Assembly (NCBI GenBank): GCA_016712525.1
Contig: JADJQX010000008.1
Location: 1,432,501 to 1,496,500, forward strand
Direction of reading: 5' to 3'
Source of the DNA: Myxococcales bacterium
Lineage (GTDB): Bacteria > Myxococcota_A > Polyangia > Polyangiales > Polyangiaceae
Length of the DNA stretch: 64,000 nt
In this document: positions 19,073-28,326 of the stretch, piece after piece
Layout of the letters: every line of letters starts with the position of its first letter
How positions within the stretch are numbered: the first letter of the stretch is position 1
Made by a program: the position numbers and the translations under genes
The notes under the pieces: model-generated
Database searches by the model: none
Seen by the model: the letters and a program-made list of their open reading frames with translations, nothing else
Told to the model about the DNA's origin: nothing

Positions 19073-19437
19073 GCACGACGACCGAGGCGCGCGACGAAAG
19101 AGCGCTCGACGACCCGCAAGAGAAGGCCGCGGCGAAGGTGCGGGCCCAGCTCGAACGCTACGAGACCTGGGTGGGGGACCTGGAGGCGCGCCGCGCCGAG
19201 CTCCTCCGCAACAAGCCCTTTTACACGAAGGTCTTCCTCGCCCTTCCCCCGCTGTCGCTCCTCGGCCTCGTGCACAGCGTGGGCATGGGGGCCGCGCTGC
19301 TCTTCACGGCGATCCTCATGACGGTGTTCGGGTTCTACACGGTGCGCGTGCGCGAGAGCGACTACCGCATCGGCCTGAAAGAGGCGAAAAAGCGCATCGC
19401 CGAGCTGAAGAAAGAGCTCCCCGCCCGGCCCGCGTGA
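19069..19437 (+). CDS. Small membrane-anchored coiled-coil protein, 122 aa
   Basis: The start GTG 19069 overlaps the previous stop (GTGA). Residues 1-50 are charged and helical (KAAAKVRAQLERYETWVGDL). One or two hydrophobic helices lie at about 52-85 (FLALPPLSLLGLVHSVGMG, AALLFTAILMTVFGFYTV). The tail is a short basic coiled coil (EAKKRIAELKKELPARPA). No family was recognised. It is probably an inner-membrane protein working with the 87-aa neighbour. Confidence 0.7.
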   Translation: MSTTTEARDERALDDPQEKAAAKVRAQLERYETWVGDLEARRAELLRNKPFYTKVFLALPPLSLLGLVHSVGMGAALLFTAILMTVFGFYTVRVRESDYRIGLKEAKKRIAELKKELPARPA

Positions 19438-19440
19438 CGG

Positions 19441-20436
<996 letters not shown>

Positions 20437-20442
20437 AACCCA

Positions 20443-20471
20443 AGTATAGAGCAGAGATGTCATTTCTGCTC
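20443..20471 (-). promoter_or_regulatory. Inverted repeat and -10-like box upstream of the sigma54 activator
   Basis: GAGCAGA (20449-20455) and TCTGCTC (20465-20471) form a perfect 7-bp inverted repeat with a 9-bp spacer. Directly next to it, read on the minus strand, TATACT (20443-20448) lies six bases before ATG 20436. This fits a promoter whose message starts at or near the ATG, covered by an operator. No clear -35 was found. Autoregulation by a repressor is an inference. Confidence 0.4.
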
Positions 20472-20569
20472 GAGGTGTGGGGCCGTCGGCCTCGCTCCCT
20501 CGAGAACGCGCAGGGCACGGTTCGTGCTGTTCTCTCGCGGGGCCCGTCGGGCCCTCGAAACGGAGACTC

Positions 20570-21286
20570 GTGCTGCCCAACCTGCTCACTCTCTTGCGTG
20601 GCGGCCCCGCGAAGGCCAAAACGCCCACCGATGCCCTCGCTCTGTCCGTGAGGGATCGCCTCCGGCGCGGCGATCTCCCGAGCGACGAGGAGGTCGACGG
20701 GTTCCTGCGGCCTCGCTCCCAGCACCTGTCACGTCAATTTTGGACGCCTGTCGGGGTGGCGGCCAAGGTGGCGCGCTGGCTCGGAGACCTCGGAATGAAG
20801 CGGGTGCTCGACATCGGGTCGGGCTCGGGCAAGCTCTGCGTCGTGGCCGCCGCGTGCGGCGACGCGAGCTTCGTCGGGCTCGAGCAGCGGACGGACCTCG
20901 CCGACGAGGCCACGGCCCTCGCGGCTCGCTTCGGACTCTCGGACCGGGTGTCGTTCGTGAACGGGAGCCTCGGCGAGGTGCCGCTCCCCGACGTCGACGC
21001 GTTCTACCTCTACAACCCGTTCGGAGAGAACGTCTTCGGGCCCGAGAGCCACATCGACGAGTCCGTCGAGCTCTCGGATCGGCGCTACTTCGAGGACGTG
21101 GCGCGGGTCGAGGCGCTCCTCCGCGAGGCTCCGGTCGGCACGGCGCTCGTCACCTACAACGGCTTCGGAGGCACGATCCCAGGATCGTTCTGCGAGGTGG
21201 CCGTCGACCGCAAGCGCCCGAGCGTGCTGCGGATGTGGCAGAAGACGAGCCGCGTCGCCACGATCGCACACTTCGACGACGAGTGA
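20570..21286 (+). CDS. SAM-dependent methyltransferase-fold protein
   Basis: A 238-aa class I methyltransferase-like protein. The SAM-binding motif I is VLDIGSGSGKLC (around residues 77-88), followed by an acidic residue after the next strand (FVGLEQRTDL). Motif IV reads DAFYLYNPFGEN. No membrane segment is present. The start GTG 20570 has GGAG four bases upstream. The substrate is unknown; the NPFGEN motif in place of NPPY/DPPY argues against a standard N6-adenine methylase, and the fold could act on a small molecule or protein. It is divergent from the sigma54 activator and converges with the ATP-grasp gene. Confidence 0.82.
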   Translation: MLPNLLTLLRGGPAKAKTPTDALALSVRDRLRRGDLPSDEEVDGFLRPRSQHLSRQFWTPVGVAAKVARWLGDLGMKRVLDIGSGSGKLCVVAAACGDASFVGLEQRTDLADEATALAARFGLSDRVSFVNGSLGEVPLPDVDAFYLYNPFGENVFGPESHIDESVELSDRRYFEDVARVEALLREAPVGTALVTYNGFGGTIPGSFCEVAVDRKRPSVLRMWQKTSRVATIAHFDDE

Positions 21287-21321
21287 CGCCGGAGCGCCGA
21301 GCGGGCGCCTCGTCGATGCCC

Positions 21322-22266
21322 TCAGGTGCGCGCGATCTCGCGCACCAAGAAGTCGACCACACGCTCGAACGGATCGAACCCGAAGCTCTGCGCGATGGCG
21401 GGCCTCAGGTTCGAGTTCGCGTTCACGTCGTAGTAGACGCGGCGGCCATCTTTCGCCTCGAGGTACTCGATGCCGCCCACGTCGAGCCCGCCCGCCGCGA
21501 CGATGGCCTTCCCCTCCTCGATGGCGGCCTTCGGGATCTCGGGGTACGGGTGGAACTCGACGGGCTTCGTGGGCTTCTGCGCGGGGATTTCGCAGTGCCC
21601 GCCGCTTCCGTCGGACGGGTTGCACACCTCGGACGGGCAGAGGTTGAAGGCGCCGTGCGACACGACCCGCATCGCGTAGAGGAGCTCGCCGCCCAAGAAC
21701 TCCATGCGCACGATGCCGCGCGACGGGTCGACGTCGAAGTGCTCCTGCATGAGGAGCAGGTTGTCGGGAGACCAGAGGTCGGGCGTGAGCTCGAGGGTGC
21801 GCACGAGCTCGGCGTGGCTCTCGAGCAAGAACATGCGCGCGCCGCTGCCGCCCTGCTCGGGCTTGAGGAGCGCGGGGTAGAGCGACCAGGCCTTCTCGAC
21901 CGCGGCGACGTCGTTGAAGGCGAGCGAGCGCGGGTGATGGAGGCCGAGCTTCTTCAAGAGCGCCCCCTGCGCGCTCTTCGACAGCTCGAGGGAGAACGCA
22001 CGCGAGCCATTCAAGACCCGGGCGCCTGCGATCTCGAGGGTGCGCATGAACGAGAGCGCGAAGGGCACCGCGCGCGTGTTGCCACGCACGTAGGCGCTCG
22101 GGCTCGCTTGGTTGAAGTAGAGCTTGGCCTCGGGCACGAGGTCCACGTCGAAGGTCGCTCGCTTCAGGTCGAAAGCTGCAAACTGCACCTTTCGACGTTC
22201 GAGGGCCGAAAAGAGCGGCTTTTGCCACTCCGGGTGCTCGTAGAGGACCGTGACGTCGGGGCGCAT
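21322..22266 (-). CDS. ATP-grasp ligase-like protein (RimK/glutathione synthase type)
   Basis: A 314-aa cytosolic protein with an ATP-grasp layout. An N-terminal substrate domain begins VTVLYEHPEWQKPLFSALE. A central domain has the ATP-lysine strand PALLKPEQGGSGARM (around 131-145). The C-terminal part has a metal-binding pattern, GGIEYLE and YYDVNANSNLRPAIA. The Asp/Asn-rich metal motif DVNANSN is typical of RimK-like ligases. Such enzymes join a carboxylate to an amine or thiol using ATP; what is joined here is unknown. A short Cys pair around residues 230-245 (NLCPSEVCNPSDGSGGHC) is unusual for the family. It is divergent from the propeller lipoprotein. Confidence 0.8.
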   Translation of the reverse strand: MRPDVTVLYEHPEWQKPLFSALERRKVQFAAFDLKRATFDVDLVPEAKLYFNQASPSAYVRGNTRAVPFALSFMRTLEIAGARVLNGSRAFSLELSKSAQGALLKKLGLHHPRSLAFNDVAAVEKAWSLYPALLKPEQGGSGARMFLLESHAELVRTLELTPDLWSPDNLLLMQEHFDVDPSRGIVRMEFLGGELLYAMRVVSHGAFNLCPSEVCNPSDGSGGHCEIPAQKPTKPVEFHPYPEIPKAAIEEGKAIVAAGGLDVGGIEYLEAKDGRRVYYDVNANSNLRPAIAQSFGFDPFERVVDFLVREIART

Positions 22267-22406
22267 GGGTCCCCGGTATGCGACGCATCGCGCGAAAACG
22301 CAACGCGTCGAGACGTCGCCGAGAAAACCGCGCCGATCCGAAAGGCTGAGCTCGGCGTTAGGGAATTGACGTTGAATTAAGAAAAGAACCCACTAAGGAC
22401 AAGGGC

Positions 22407-23549
22407 ATGGCTCGCTTCGCACTCGTCGGTCTCGTCTCGGCATGCCTCGCCACCTCGCTCGTCGGCTGCACCACCACGGTGGTCTCGGGCCCCACGGAGG
22501 ACGCGCCCCTCGTGCCGAAGGCCCCCAAGCTCGGGAAGGGAGACGGCTCGGCGTCGTCGGTCACGCTCACGACGATCGTCGACGCGAGCGCCGGTTTGAA
22601 GTCCCCCACCGATCTCGACTGGAACCCCCTCAAGCCGGGCGAGCTCTGGGTCGTCAACTTCAAGGACGACAGCATCGTCACCGTGAGCGACGCCCCCACC
22701 GACGCACGCGCCGCCCTCCGCCGCCGTGACGCCGCGGCCACGCACTTCATGCCGAACCCGACGGGCATCGCGTTCGGCGCCGCCGAGACCACCTTCGGCG
22801 TGCCGGGCACCTTCGCCGCCTGCGGCGAGTCGCGGAACGAGCGCGCGAGCGGCTCCGCGAACGACTTCATGGGCCCCGCGCTCTGGTCGTCCGACCCGGC
22901 GGTGTTCGCGAAGAAGGATCCGATCGGCCTCGGCTCGCACCTCGACATGTTGCACAATACACCCTTGTGCATGGGCATCGCCCACGAGAAGGGGAACCGC
23001 TACTGGGTCACGGGCGGCTTCAACCGCAGCATCGACCTCTACGACTTCAAGCGCGACCACGACATCGGCCAGGACGACCACTCCGACGGCGAGTCGTACC
23101 AGTACGCGCGTGGCCAGCTCGGGTACGTGGCCGGCGTGCCGAGCCACCTCGCCTACAAGGCCGACACGCAGATGGTGTACGTGGCGGACACGGGCAACAA
23201 GCGCATCCTCGCGCTCGACGCGAAGACGGGCACCGAGTCGGGCCGCGTGCGCGCCAAAGAGAAGATGGCCGTCTCGGTCGAGATGGACGGCGCGACCCTG
23301 ACCGACCTCGTGCCTCCCACGTTCGGCCTCGTGCAGCCCTCCGGCATCACGCTCGACGGCGACATGCTCTACGTGACCGACCACGCCACGTCGAAGATTT
23401 ACGCCTTTTCGCTCGACGGCAAAGAGCTCCAGCGGCTCGACACGGGTCTGCCCGAGGGCTCGCTCGCCGGGATTTCGGTCGGCCCCGATGGTAAGGTCTA
23501 CCTGGTCGACATGGTCGAGAGCAGGGTGCTCCGCATCGACCCGAAGTGA
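22407..23549 (+). CDS. NHL/beta-propeller-like lipoprotein
   Basis: A 380-aa exported lipoprotein (signal peptide ending LVGC, Cys21). It has repeated blade-like motifs of the six-bladed NHL type: LKSPTDLDWNPLKPGELWVV, NPTGIAFGA, QPSGITLDGDMLYVTDHAT and LAGISVGPDGKVYLVDM. It also carries a cluster around residues 190-240, with HDIGQDDHSDGESYQYARG, that may bind a metal. Eight bases separate it from the thioredoxin/peroxidase gene, so the two form an operon. The propeller could bind the same substrate or scaffold the peroxidase. AAGGAC lies just before the ATG. The partner and ligand are not known. Confidence 0.82.
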   Translation: MARFALVGLVSACLATSLVGCTTTVVSGPTEDAPLVPKAPKLGKGDGSASSVTLTTIVDASAGLKSPTDLDWNPLKPGELWVVNFKDDSIVTVSDAPTDARAALRRRDAAATHFMPNPTGIAFGAAETTFGVPGTFAACGESRNERASGSANDFMGPALWSSDPAVFAKKDPIGLGSHLDMLHNTPLCMGIAHEKGNRYWVTGGFNRSIDLYDFKRDHDIGQDDHSDGESYQYARGQLGYVAGVPSHLAYKADTQMVYVADTGNKRILALDAKTGTESGRVRAKEKMAVSVEMDGATLTDLVPPTFGLVQPSGITLDGDMLYVTDHATSKIYAFSLDGKELQRLDTGLPEGSLAGISVGPDGKVYLVDMVESRVLRIDPK

Positions 23550-23556
23550 GCCCGCC

Positions 23557-25395
23557 ATGACGAAGAGCCCTCGCCCCCTCGCCCTCTCGGTCCTCCTCGC
23601 CGCGGGCTTGGGCGGGGCGCTCGCGTTCGCGGCATGCTCGAGCCCGTCCGAGGTCGAGCCCACCGCCGACGCCTCGGCCGTGGACGCGAAGGCCGACGCG
23701 CAGAAGCCCTCGCTCTGCGTCGACGGAAAACCCTCGCCCTACCCGAGCGACACGAAGATCGACCTCTTCGCCACGCTCCCGCCCATGGAGCTCCCGAAGC
23801 TCGGCGGCGGCACGTACAAAGCAACGGAGCGCTTCGAGCCGTGCGCCCCCCGCTCACGCCTGCTCGTGTTTCGCACCACCGCGGCCTTCTGCGGCACCTG
23901 CCAGTGGAGCCAAGCGCACACGAACGAGATCGTGCCGAAGGGCCTCGAGGACCGCGTCGAGCTCGTCGATCTCGTCGTCTCGGATCGGAACAACGTGCGT
24001 GTGCGCTCGAGCGAGGACCTCGCCCGCGTCGAGAAGGAGCTCGGGCCGCACGCTGGCATCGTGGCCGCCGACCCGGAGTACCGCTTTCAGTCGGTGGGCC
24101 TCGGAGATCGGCGCCTCCCCTTCTACGTCTTCGTCGACTCGCGCACGATGGTCATCCGGCGCTTCTTGCCCGACCCGGAGCCCGAGACGCTCGAGAGCGC
24201 CATCCGTCGCGAGGTCGCCCAGCTCGACGGGACGCCGCCCCCGCCGCTCGCGGACCCGGCCGTCGAGGATGGCCTATTCCCTCGAAATCACTGGGAAATG
24301 CTCAAGGACATGACGCTCCCCGGGCCCGCCCCGAAGGACCCGACGAACGCCGTCGGGGACTCTCCGCTCGCGGCCGCGCTCGGCAAGGCGCTCTTCTCCG
24401 ATGCGAGGCTCTCGCCGTCGGGCAACGTCTCCTGCGCGACGTGCCACGACCCGGCCAAAGGATACGCCGACGGGAGACCGCGAGGGCTCGGTGTGGCCGA
24501 GGGAGACCGCAACACGCCGAGCGTGCTCTTCGCGTCGCACGCGCGCTTCCAGTTCTGGGACGGCCGCGCCGACACGCTCTGGCTCCAAGCCGTGGGCCCG
24601 TTCGAGAACCCGATCGAGATCGCGTCGAACCGCCTCTTCGTCGCGCACAAGATCCATGAGCTCTACAAGGATCGCTACGACGCGATCTTCCCCGATGCGC
24701 CCCTGCCTCCGCTCTCGGACACGGCGCGTTTCCCCGCGAACGGGAAGCCGGGAGACGCCGCGTTCGACGGGATGAGCGCGGCCGACAAGCTCGCCGTGAA
24801 CCAGGTCTTCGTGCGCGTCGGCAAGGTGATCGCCGCGTTCGAGCGCACGATCACCGCCAAGAAAAACCGCCTCGATCGCTACATCGAGGGGGACCGCACC
24901 GCCCTCACCGACGTCGAAAAGCGCGGCATGCACGTGTTCTTCACGGCGGGCTGCGCGCAGTGCCACTACGGCCCGCGCCTCACCGACGACGCCTTCCACA
25001 ACATCCGGTTCCCCACCGGCAGGCGCGACCAGAAGGCCGACCGTGGCGCCGTCGAAGGCCTCCCGCTCCTCTTCGCGAACGAGCTGCGCAAGCCCGAGTA
25101 CGCCGACGGCCCGTTCCAAGACGTCTTCTTCCCGAAGGGCGACGCGCGCGAGCTCGAGGGCGCGTTCCGCACGCCGCCGCTCCGAGGCATCACGGCCACG
25201 GCTCCGTACGGGCACGGCGGGAACCTCGCCACCTTCGAGGACGTGGCCAAACACTACGGCAACGCCGGAATCAAAGAAGACGACCCTCGCGCCGTGGGCC
25301 CCACCGAGGGCTGGGTGCCGAGCTTCACCGACGAGCACCGCAAGGAAGTGGTGCCGATGCTGGAGCTGTTCTCGGCCGAGATCGTCACGCCCTGA
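23557..25395 (+). CDS. Lipoprotein fusing a thioredoxin-like domain to a di-heme cytochrome c peroxidase (MauG/CcpA family)
   Basis: A 612-aa exported protein with lipobox Cys27 (FAAC). Residues about 60-215 are thioredoxin-like, with redox motif C112-G-T-C115 and a typical strand and cis-Pro region (LPFYVFVDSRTMV). Residues about 245-612 are a di-heme peroxidase, with heme c motifs C293-A-T-C-H297 and C466-A-Q-C-H470. Other family features are GVAEGDRNTPSVLFA, FWDGRADTLWLQAVGPFENP and the C-terminal APYGHGGNLATFEDV. Members either remove H2O2 or, like MauG, oxidise protein side chains. The fused thioredoxin domain suggests the two redox centres exchange electrons or share a protein substrate. 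It follows the propeller gene by 7 bp. Confidence 0.93.
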   Translation: MTKSPRPLALSVLLAAGLGGALAFAACSSPSEVEPTADASAVDAKADAQKPSLCVDGKPSPYPSDTKIDLFATLPPMELPKLGGGTYKATERFEPCAPRSRLLVFRTTAAFCGTCQWSQAHTNEIVPKGLEDRVELVDLVVSDRNNVRVRSSEDLARVEKELGPHAGIVAADPEYRFQSVGLGDRRLPFYVFVDSRTMVIRRFLPDPEPETLESAIRREVAQLDGTPPPPLADPAVEDGLFPRNHWEMLKDMTLPGPAPKDPTNAVGDSPLAAALGKALFSDARLSPSGNVSCATCHDPAKGYADGRPRGLGVAEGDRNTPSVLFASHARFQFWDGRADTLWLQAVGPFENPIEIASNRLFVAHKIHELYKDRYDAIFPDAPLPPLSDTARFPANGKPGDAAFDGMSAADKLAVNQVFVRVGKVIAAFERTITAKKNRLDRYIEGDRTALTDVEKRGMHVFFTAGCAQCHYGPRLTDDAFHNIRFPTGRRDQKADRGAVEGLPLLFANELRKPEYADGPFQDVFFPKGDARELEGAFRTPPLRGITATAPYGHGGNLATFEDVAKHYGNAGIKEDDPRAVGPTEGWVPSFTDEHRKEVVPMLELFSAEIVTP

Positions 25396-25546
25396 ACGGG
25401 CGCGCCCTGCGCGGCGAGCTGCGACACAAAAGCGGCACGAGACGCCTCCGATCCTGGCACCTCCCGAGGGTGCGAGCTAGACCCGAGGATTGGGCTTAAC
25501 CTCGCGCGTTCGCTCGCGTTTCACCACGGAAGACCGGCTCCCACAC

Positions 25547-26797
25547 ATGCGCACCTCGACGGCCATCGGGCTCTCTCTCGCGATCCTCTCTCTCGGCGCC
25601 GCGGGCTCGATCGCCGCGTGCACCTCGACCACGCGCCCTGCCATCTTCGACGACGGCGGCAGCGACACCGGGACGACCACCGAGGGGCCCGGCGACGAGG
25701 CCGGCTCGCTCTTCGAGGACGCGGCTCCCCAGGAAGATCTCAGCCCGAAGGGCACGTGGACCGGCACCGTGTACACGCCCGCGGCCAAGGTGCCCGTCGC
25801 GTCGGCGCTCGTGTACCTCACGACCAAGAAGCCCGACCCGCTCCCCTCGGGCAACTTCTGCGACACGTGCATCCCCCTCGAGAAGACGATCCCGCAGACG
25901 CTCTCGAAGGCCGACGGCACCTTCACCATCGTGGCGAACCGCCTCGGGCCGCAGTTCTTGGTGATCCAGAAGGGCACGTTCCGCCGGGTCGTCGAGGTGA
26001 ACGTCAAGGAGGGGGATCTCCGCCTGTCCGAGAGCGACACCACGCTGCCCCGCCAGAACGACACGGCCAAGGGCGACCAGGTGCCGTCGATCTTCCTCTC
26101 GAAGGGGAACTTCGACGACATCGGCGCGACCCTCGCGAAGCTCGGAATCACCCCGACGCGCACCCTGGATCAGTCGCAGGAGCGGACGTCGCTCTCGAAC
26201 GTCACGGAGCTCGCGAAGTACCACGTCGTGTTCCTCCCCTGCGGGAGCTGCGTGACGAACGAGACCAACAACAACGGCACCGCCGAGGACCCGGCCATCA
26301 AAGGCGCGCTCCGCGACTACGTCACGAAGGGCGGCAAAGTCTACGTGACCGACTGGAAGCAGGGCTTCGTCAGTGAGGGCTTCCCCGGCTACGTCGACTT
26401 CGCGCAGGCCAAGGGGTGCACCGGCGGCGGGTACGACGTGAACGCCATCGTGAAGGACCAGGGCCTCGACGACTGGCTCAAGGCCCAGGGCACGACCGGC
26501 AGCTTCCAGCTCAAGGCGAACTACCAGCGCATCAACGGCGTGCGGCAGGTCTACCTCGAGGACGGCGACGGTGGCACCCGTGTGTACTCGCCCAAGGTGT
26601 GGATGTCGGGCAACCAGAGCGGCTCGGAGAAGCCTCAGACCGTGTCGTTCGAGTACGGGTGCGGGCGCGTGCTCTACAGCACCTACCACACCGAGACGAG
26701 CGCGACGGCCCCCCTCGACGAACAAGAGAAGGCGCTCTTCTACATCCTCTTCGAGGTCGCCTCGACGTGCGTCGTCGACCCGATTATTCCGAAGTAG
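25547..26797 (+). CDS. Carboxypeptidase-regulatory-like lipoprotein, paralog 1
   Basis: A 416-aa lipoprotein (signal peptide ending IAAC, Cys25). After a DGG/acidic linker comes a transthyretin-like fold of the carboxypeptidase-regulatory type (GTWTGTVYTPAAKVPVASAL, ADGTFTIVANRL, RRVVEVNVK) at about 65-165. A second domain with an alpha/beta character follows (VPSIFLSKGNFDDIGATLAK, VVFLPCGSC, LRDYVTKGGKVYVTD), loosely like glutamine-amidotransferase or ThuA folds. Cysteines in NFCDTC, LPCGSC, YGCGRV and STCVVD recur in the two following paralogs. ATG 25547 is preceded by a weak ribosome-binding sequence. It lies 151 bp after the peroxidase gene. Function is unknown. Confidence 0.85.
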   Translation: MRTSTAIGLSLAILSLGAAGSIAACTSTTRPAIFDDGGSDTGTTTEGPGDEAGSLFEDAAPQEDLSPKGTWTGTVYTPAAKVPVASALVYLTTKKPDPLPSGNFCDTCIPLEKTIPQTLSKADGTFTIVANRLGPQFLVIQKGTFRRVVEVNVKEGDLRLSESDTTLPRQNDTAKGDQVPSIFLSKGNFDDIGATLAKLGITPTRTLDQSQERTSLSNVTELAKYHVVFLPCGSCVTNETNNNGTAEDPAIKGALRDYVTKGGKVYVTDWKQGFVSEGFPGYVDFAQAKGCTGGGYDVNAIVKDQGLDDWLKAQGTTGSFQLKANYQRINGVRQVYLEDGDGGTRVYSPKVWMSGNQSGSEKPQTVSFEYGCGRVLYSTYHTETSATAPLDEQEKALFYILFEVASTCVVDPIIPK

Positions 26798-26803
26798 TTT
26801 CAA

Positions 26804-26818
26804 GAACTTAGAAAGTTC
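26804..26818. repeat. Short inverted repeat after paralog 1
   Basis: GAACTT (26804-26809) and AAGTTC (26813-26818) flank AGA, just after the stop of paralog 1. There is no T run, so it is not a standard terminator. It may mark the boundary between the paralogous genes. Confidence 0.3.
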
Positions 26819-26948
26819 GGCACGAGGGCGGTCCGCATGTCGCGGGGCGTCCTCGTGTCTTGCTGTGCTTTCGTCCTGGCGAGGCGTCTCGGAGGAGGCT
26901 ACACCCGACGGGCTCGCGTCTCCCGCGTGCACCGGAGAACCCTCGGCA

Positions 26949-28217
26949 ATGCACACCTCCAAAGCGATCGGCCTCGCCTTCCTCTCTCTCTCGCTGGGCC
27001 TCGGCTCGGTCGTCGCGTGCAGCGGGACTCCGCGAAACGCCGTCTTCGACGACGCCGGCACCGAAGGTGGCACGTTGCCCACGGGCGAGGAGGCGGGCGC
27101 GCTGTTCGAGGACGCAGCTCCCCAAGAGGATCTCTCGCCCCGCGGCACGTGGACGGGCACCGTGTACACACCCGCGGGTGACATCCCCGTCGCCGGCGCG
27201 CTCGTCTACCTCACGCCCAAGAAGCCCGACGCCCGGCCCCTCACCAACTTCTGCGACACGTGCGTCCCGCTCGAGAAGTCGATCCCGCAGACGCTCAGCA
27301 AGTCCGACGGCACCTTCGAGCTCGTGGCCAATCGCCTCGGCAAGCAGTTCATGGTCATTCAAAAGGGCCAGTTTCGCCGGGTGGTCGAGGTCGACATCAA
27401 ACAAGAGGACGTGCGCGTCTCGCGCTCCGACTCGACCCTCCCGCGCCAGAACGACACGGCGCGCGGCGACCAGGTGCCGTCGGTGCTCATCATCGACACC
27501 GACTACGACGACATCGAGAACGCGCTCGACAAGCTCGGCATCCCGCGAGGCACGGTGGTCGATCAAGACAACCGCATGAGCGAGCTTCAAGATCCGGCGA
27601 AGCTCGACAAATACCAGATCATCTTTCTCCCGTGCGGCGAGTGCGGGACACGCGGCGGCGGCACGTTCGACCCTCCCTCGTCCCACGGCGCGGGCCACGC
27701 CATGGATGCCACGGTCCAGGCGAACTTGAAGGCCTGGGTCCAGAAGGGCGGAAAGCTGTATGTCACAGACTTCGCCTACTCGTTCTTGAACGAGACCTGG
27801 AAAGACTACGTGCGCTTCGCGCCGAGCAAGGGCTGCAACTCGAGCTCGTACGACACGCCCGCCAACATCGACGATCCCGGCCTCAAGGCCTGGCTCGACG
27901 CGCAGGGCGATCGCAACGTCACGTTCGAGAACGCGTGGATCAAGGTCGAGGGCGTGAACGAGGTCACCGTGCCCGACGGCGCGGGCGGCATGAAAAAGGT
28001 CGTCCCCAAGGTGTGGGCCTACGGGAACGACAATGGCAAAAACCGCCCCATGACGCTCTCGTTCGAGGACGCGTGCGGCCGCGTGCTCTACAGCGCGTAC
28101 CACACCGAGGGTGACGCCATCGGTGGCGGGGGCAAGCTCCTCGCCCAAGAGAAGGCGCTCATGTACGTGCTCTTCGAGGTGTCGACCTGCCTCGTCGATC
28201 CGGTCATCCCGAAGTGA
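26949..28217 (+). CDS. Carboxypeptidase-regulatory-like lipoprotein, paralog 2
   Basis: A 422-aa lipoprotein (VVAC, Cys24) with the same order as paralog 1: acidic linker, the transthyretin-like domain (GTWTGTVYTPAGDIPVAGAL, NFCDTCVPLEK) and an alpha/beta domain (VPSVLIIDTDYDDIENALDK, IFLPCGECGTRGGGTF, LKAWVQKGGKLYVTDFAY). It ends with CGRVLYSAYHTEG and STCLVDPVIPK. It is much closer to paralog 3 than to paralog 1; long stretches are identical. An inserted segment around HGAGHAMDATVQ, between the LPCGEC and GGKLYVTD strands, is absent from paralog 1. It is preceded by 151 bp of non-coding sequence. Confidence 0.87.
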   Translation: MHTSKAIGLAFLSLSLGLGSVVACSGTPRNAVFDDAGTEGGTLPTGEEAGALFEDAAPQEDLSPRGTWTGTVYTPAGDIPVAGALVYLTPKKPDARPLTNFCDTCVPLEKSIPQTLSKSDGTFELVANRLGKQFMVIQKGQFRRVVEVDIKQEDVRVSRSDSTLPRQNDTARGDQVPSVLIIDTDYDDIENALDKLGIPRGTVVDQDNRMSELQDPAKLDKYQIIFLPCGECGTRGGGTFDPPSSHGAGHAMDATVQANLKAWVQKGGKLYVTDFAYSFLNETWKDYVRFAPSKGCNSSSYDTPANIDDPGLKAWLDAQGDRNVTFENAWIKVEGVNEVTVPDGAGGMKKVVPKVWAYGNDNGKNRPMTLSFEDACGRVLYSAYHTEGDAIGGGGKLLAQEKALMYVLFEVSTCLVDPVIPK

Positions 28218-28326
28218 TCTTGGGCCGCGCTCGCTGAGCGCGAGCTGACCTTGGCCACGCCGGCGCGCCTTTTTTCGGGGTGCGCGGGCGGGTCGGGCGG
28301 CGGCGGTGTACGATCGGGGGTCTCGC

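Noticed and set aside
22366..22394. Sigma70-like promoter (TTGACG) before the propeller lipoprotein
   Set aside because: The -35-like hexamer lacks any good -10 at 16-18 bp (CCCACT), so it was not called.
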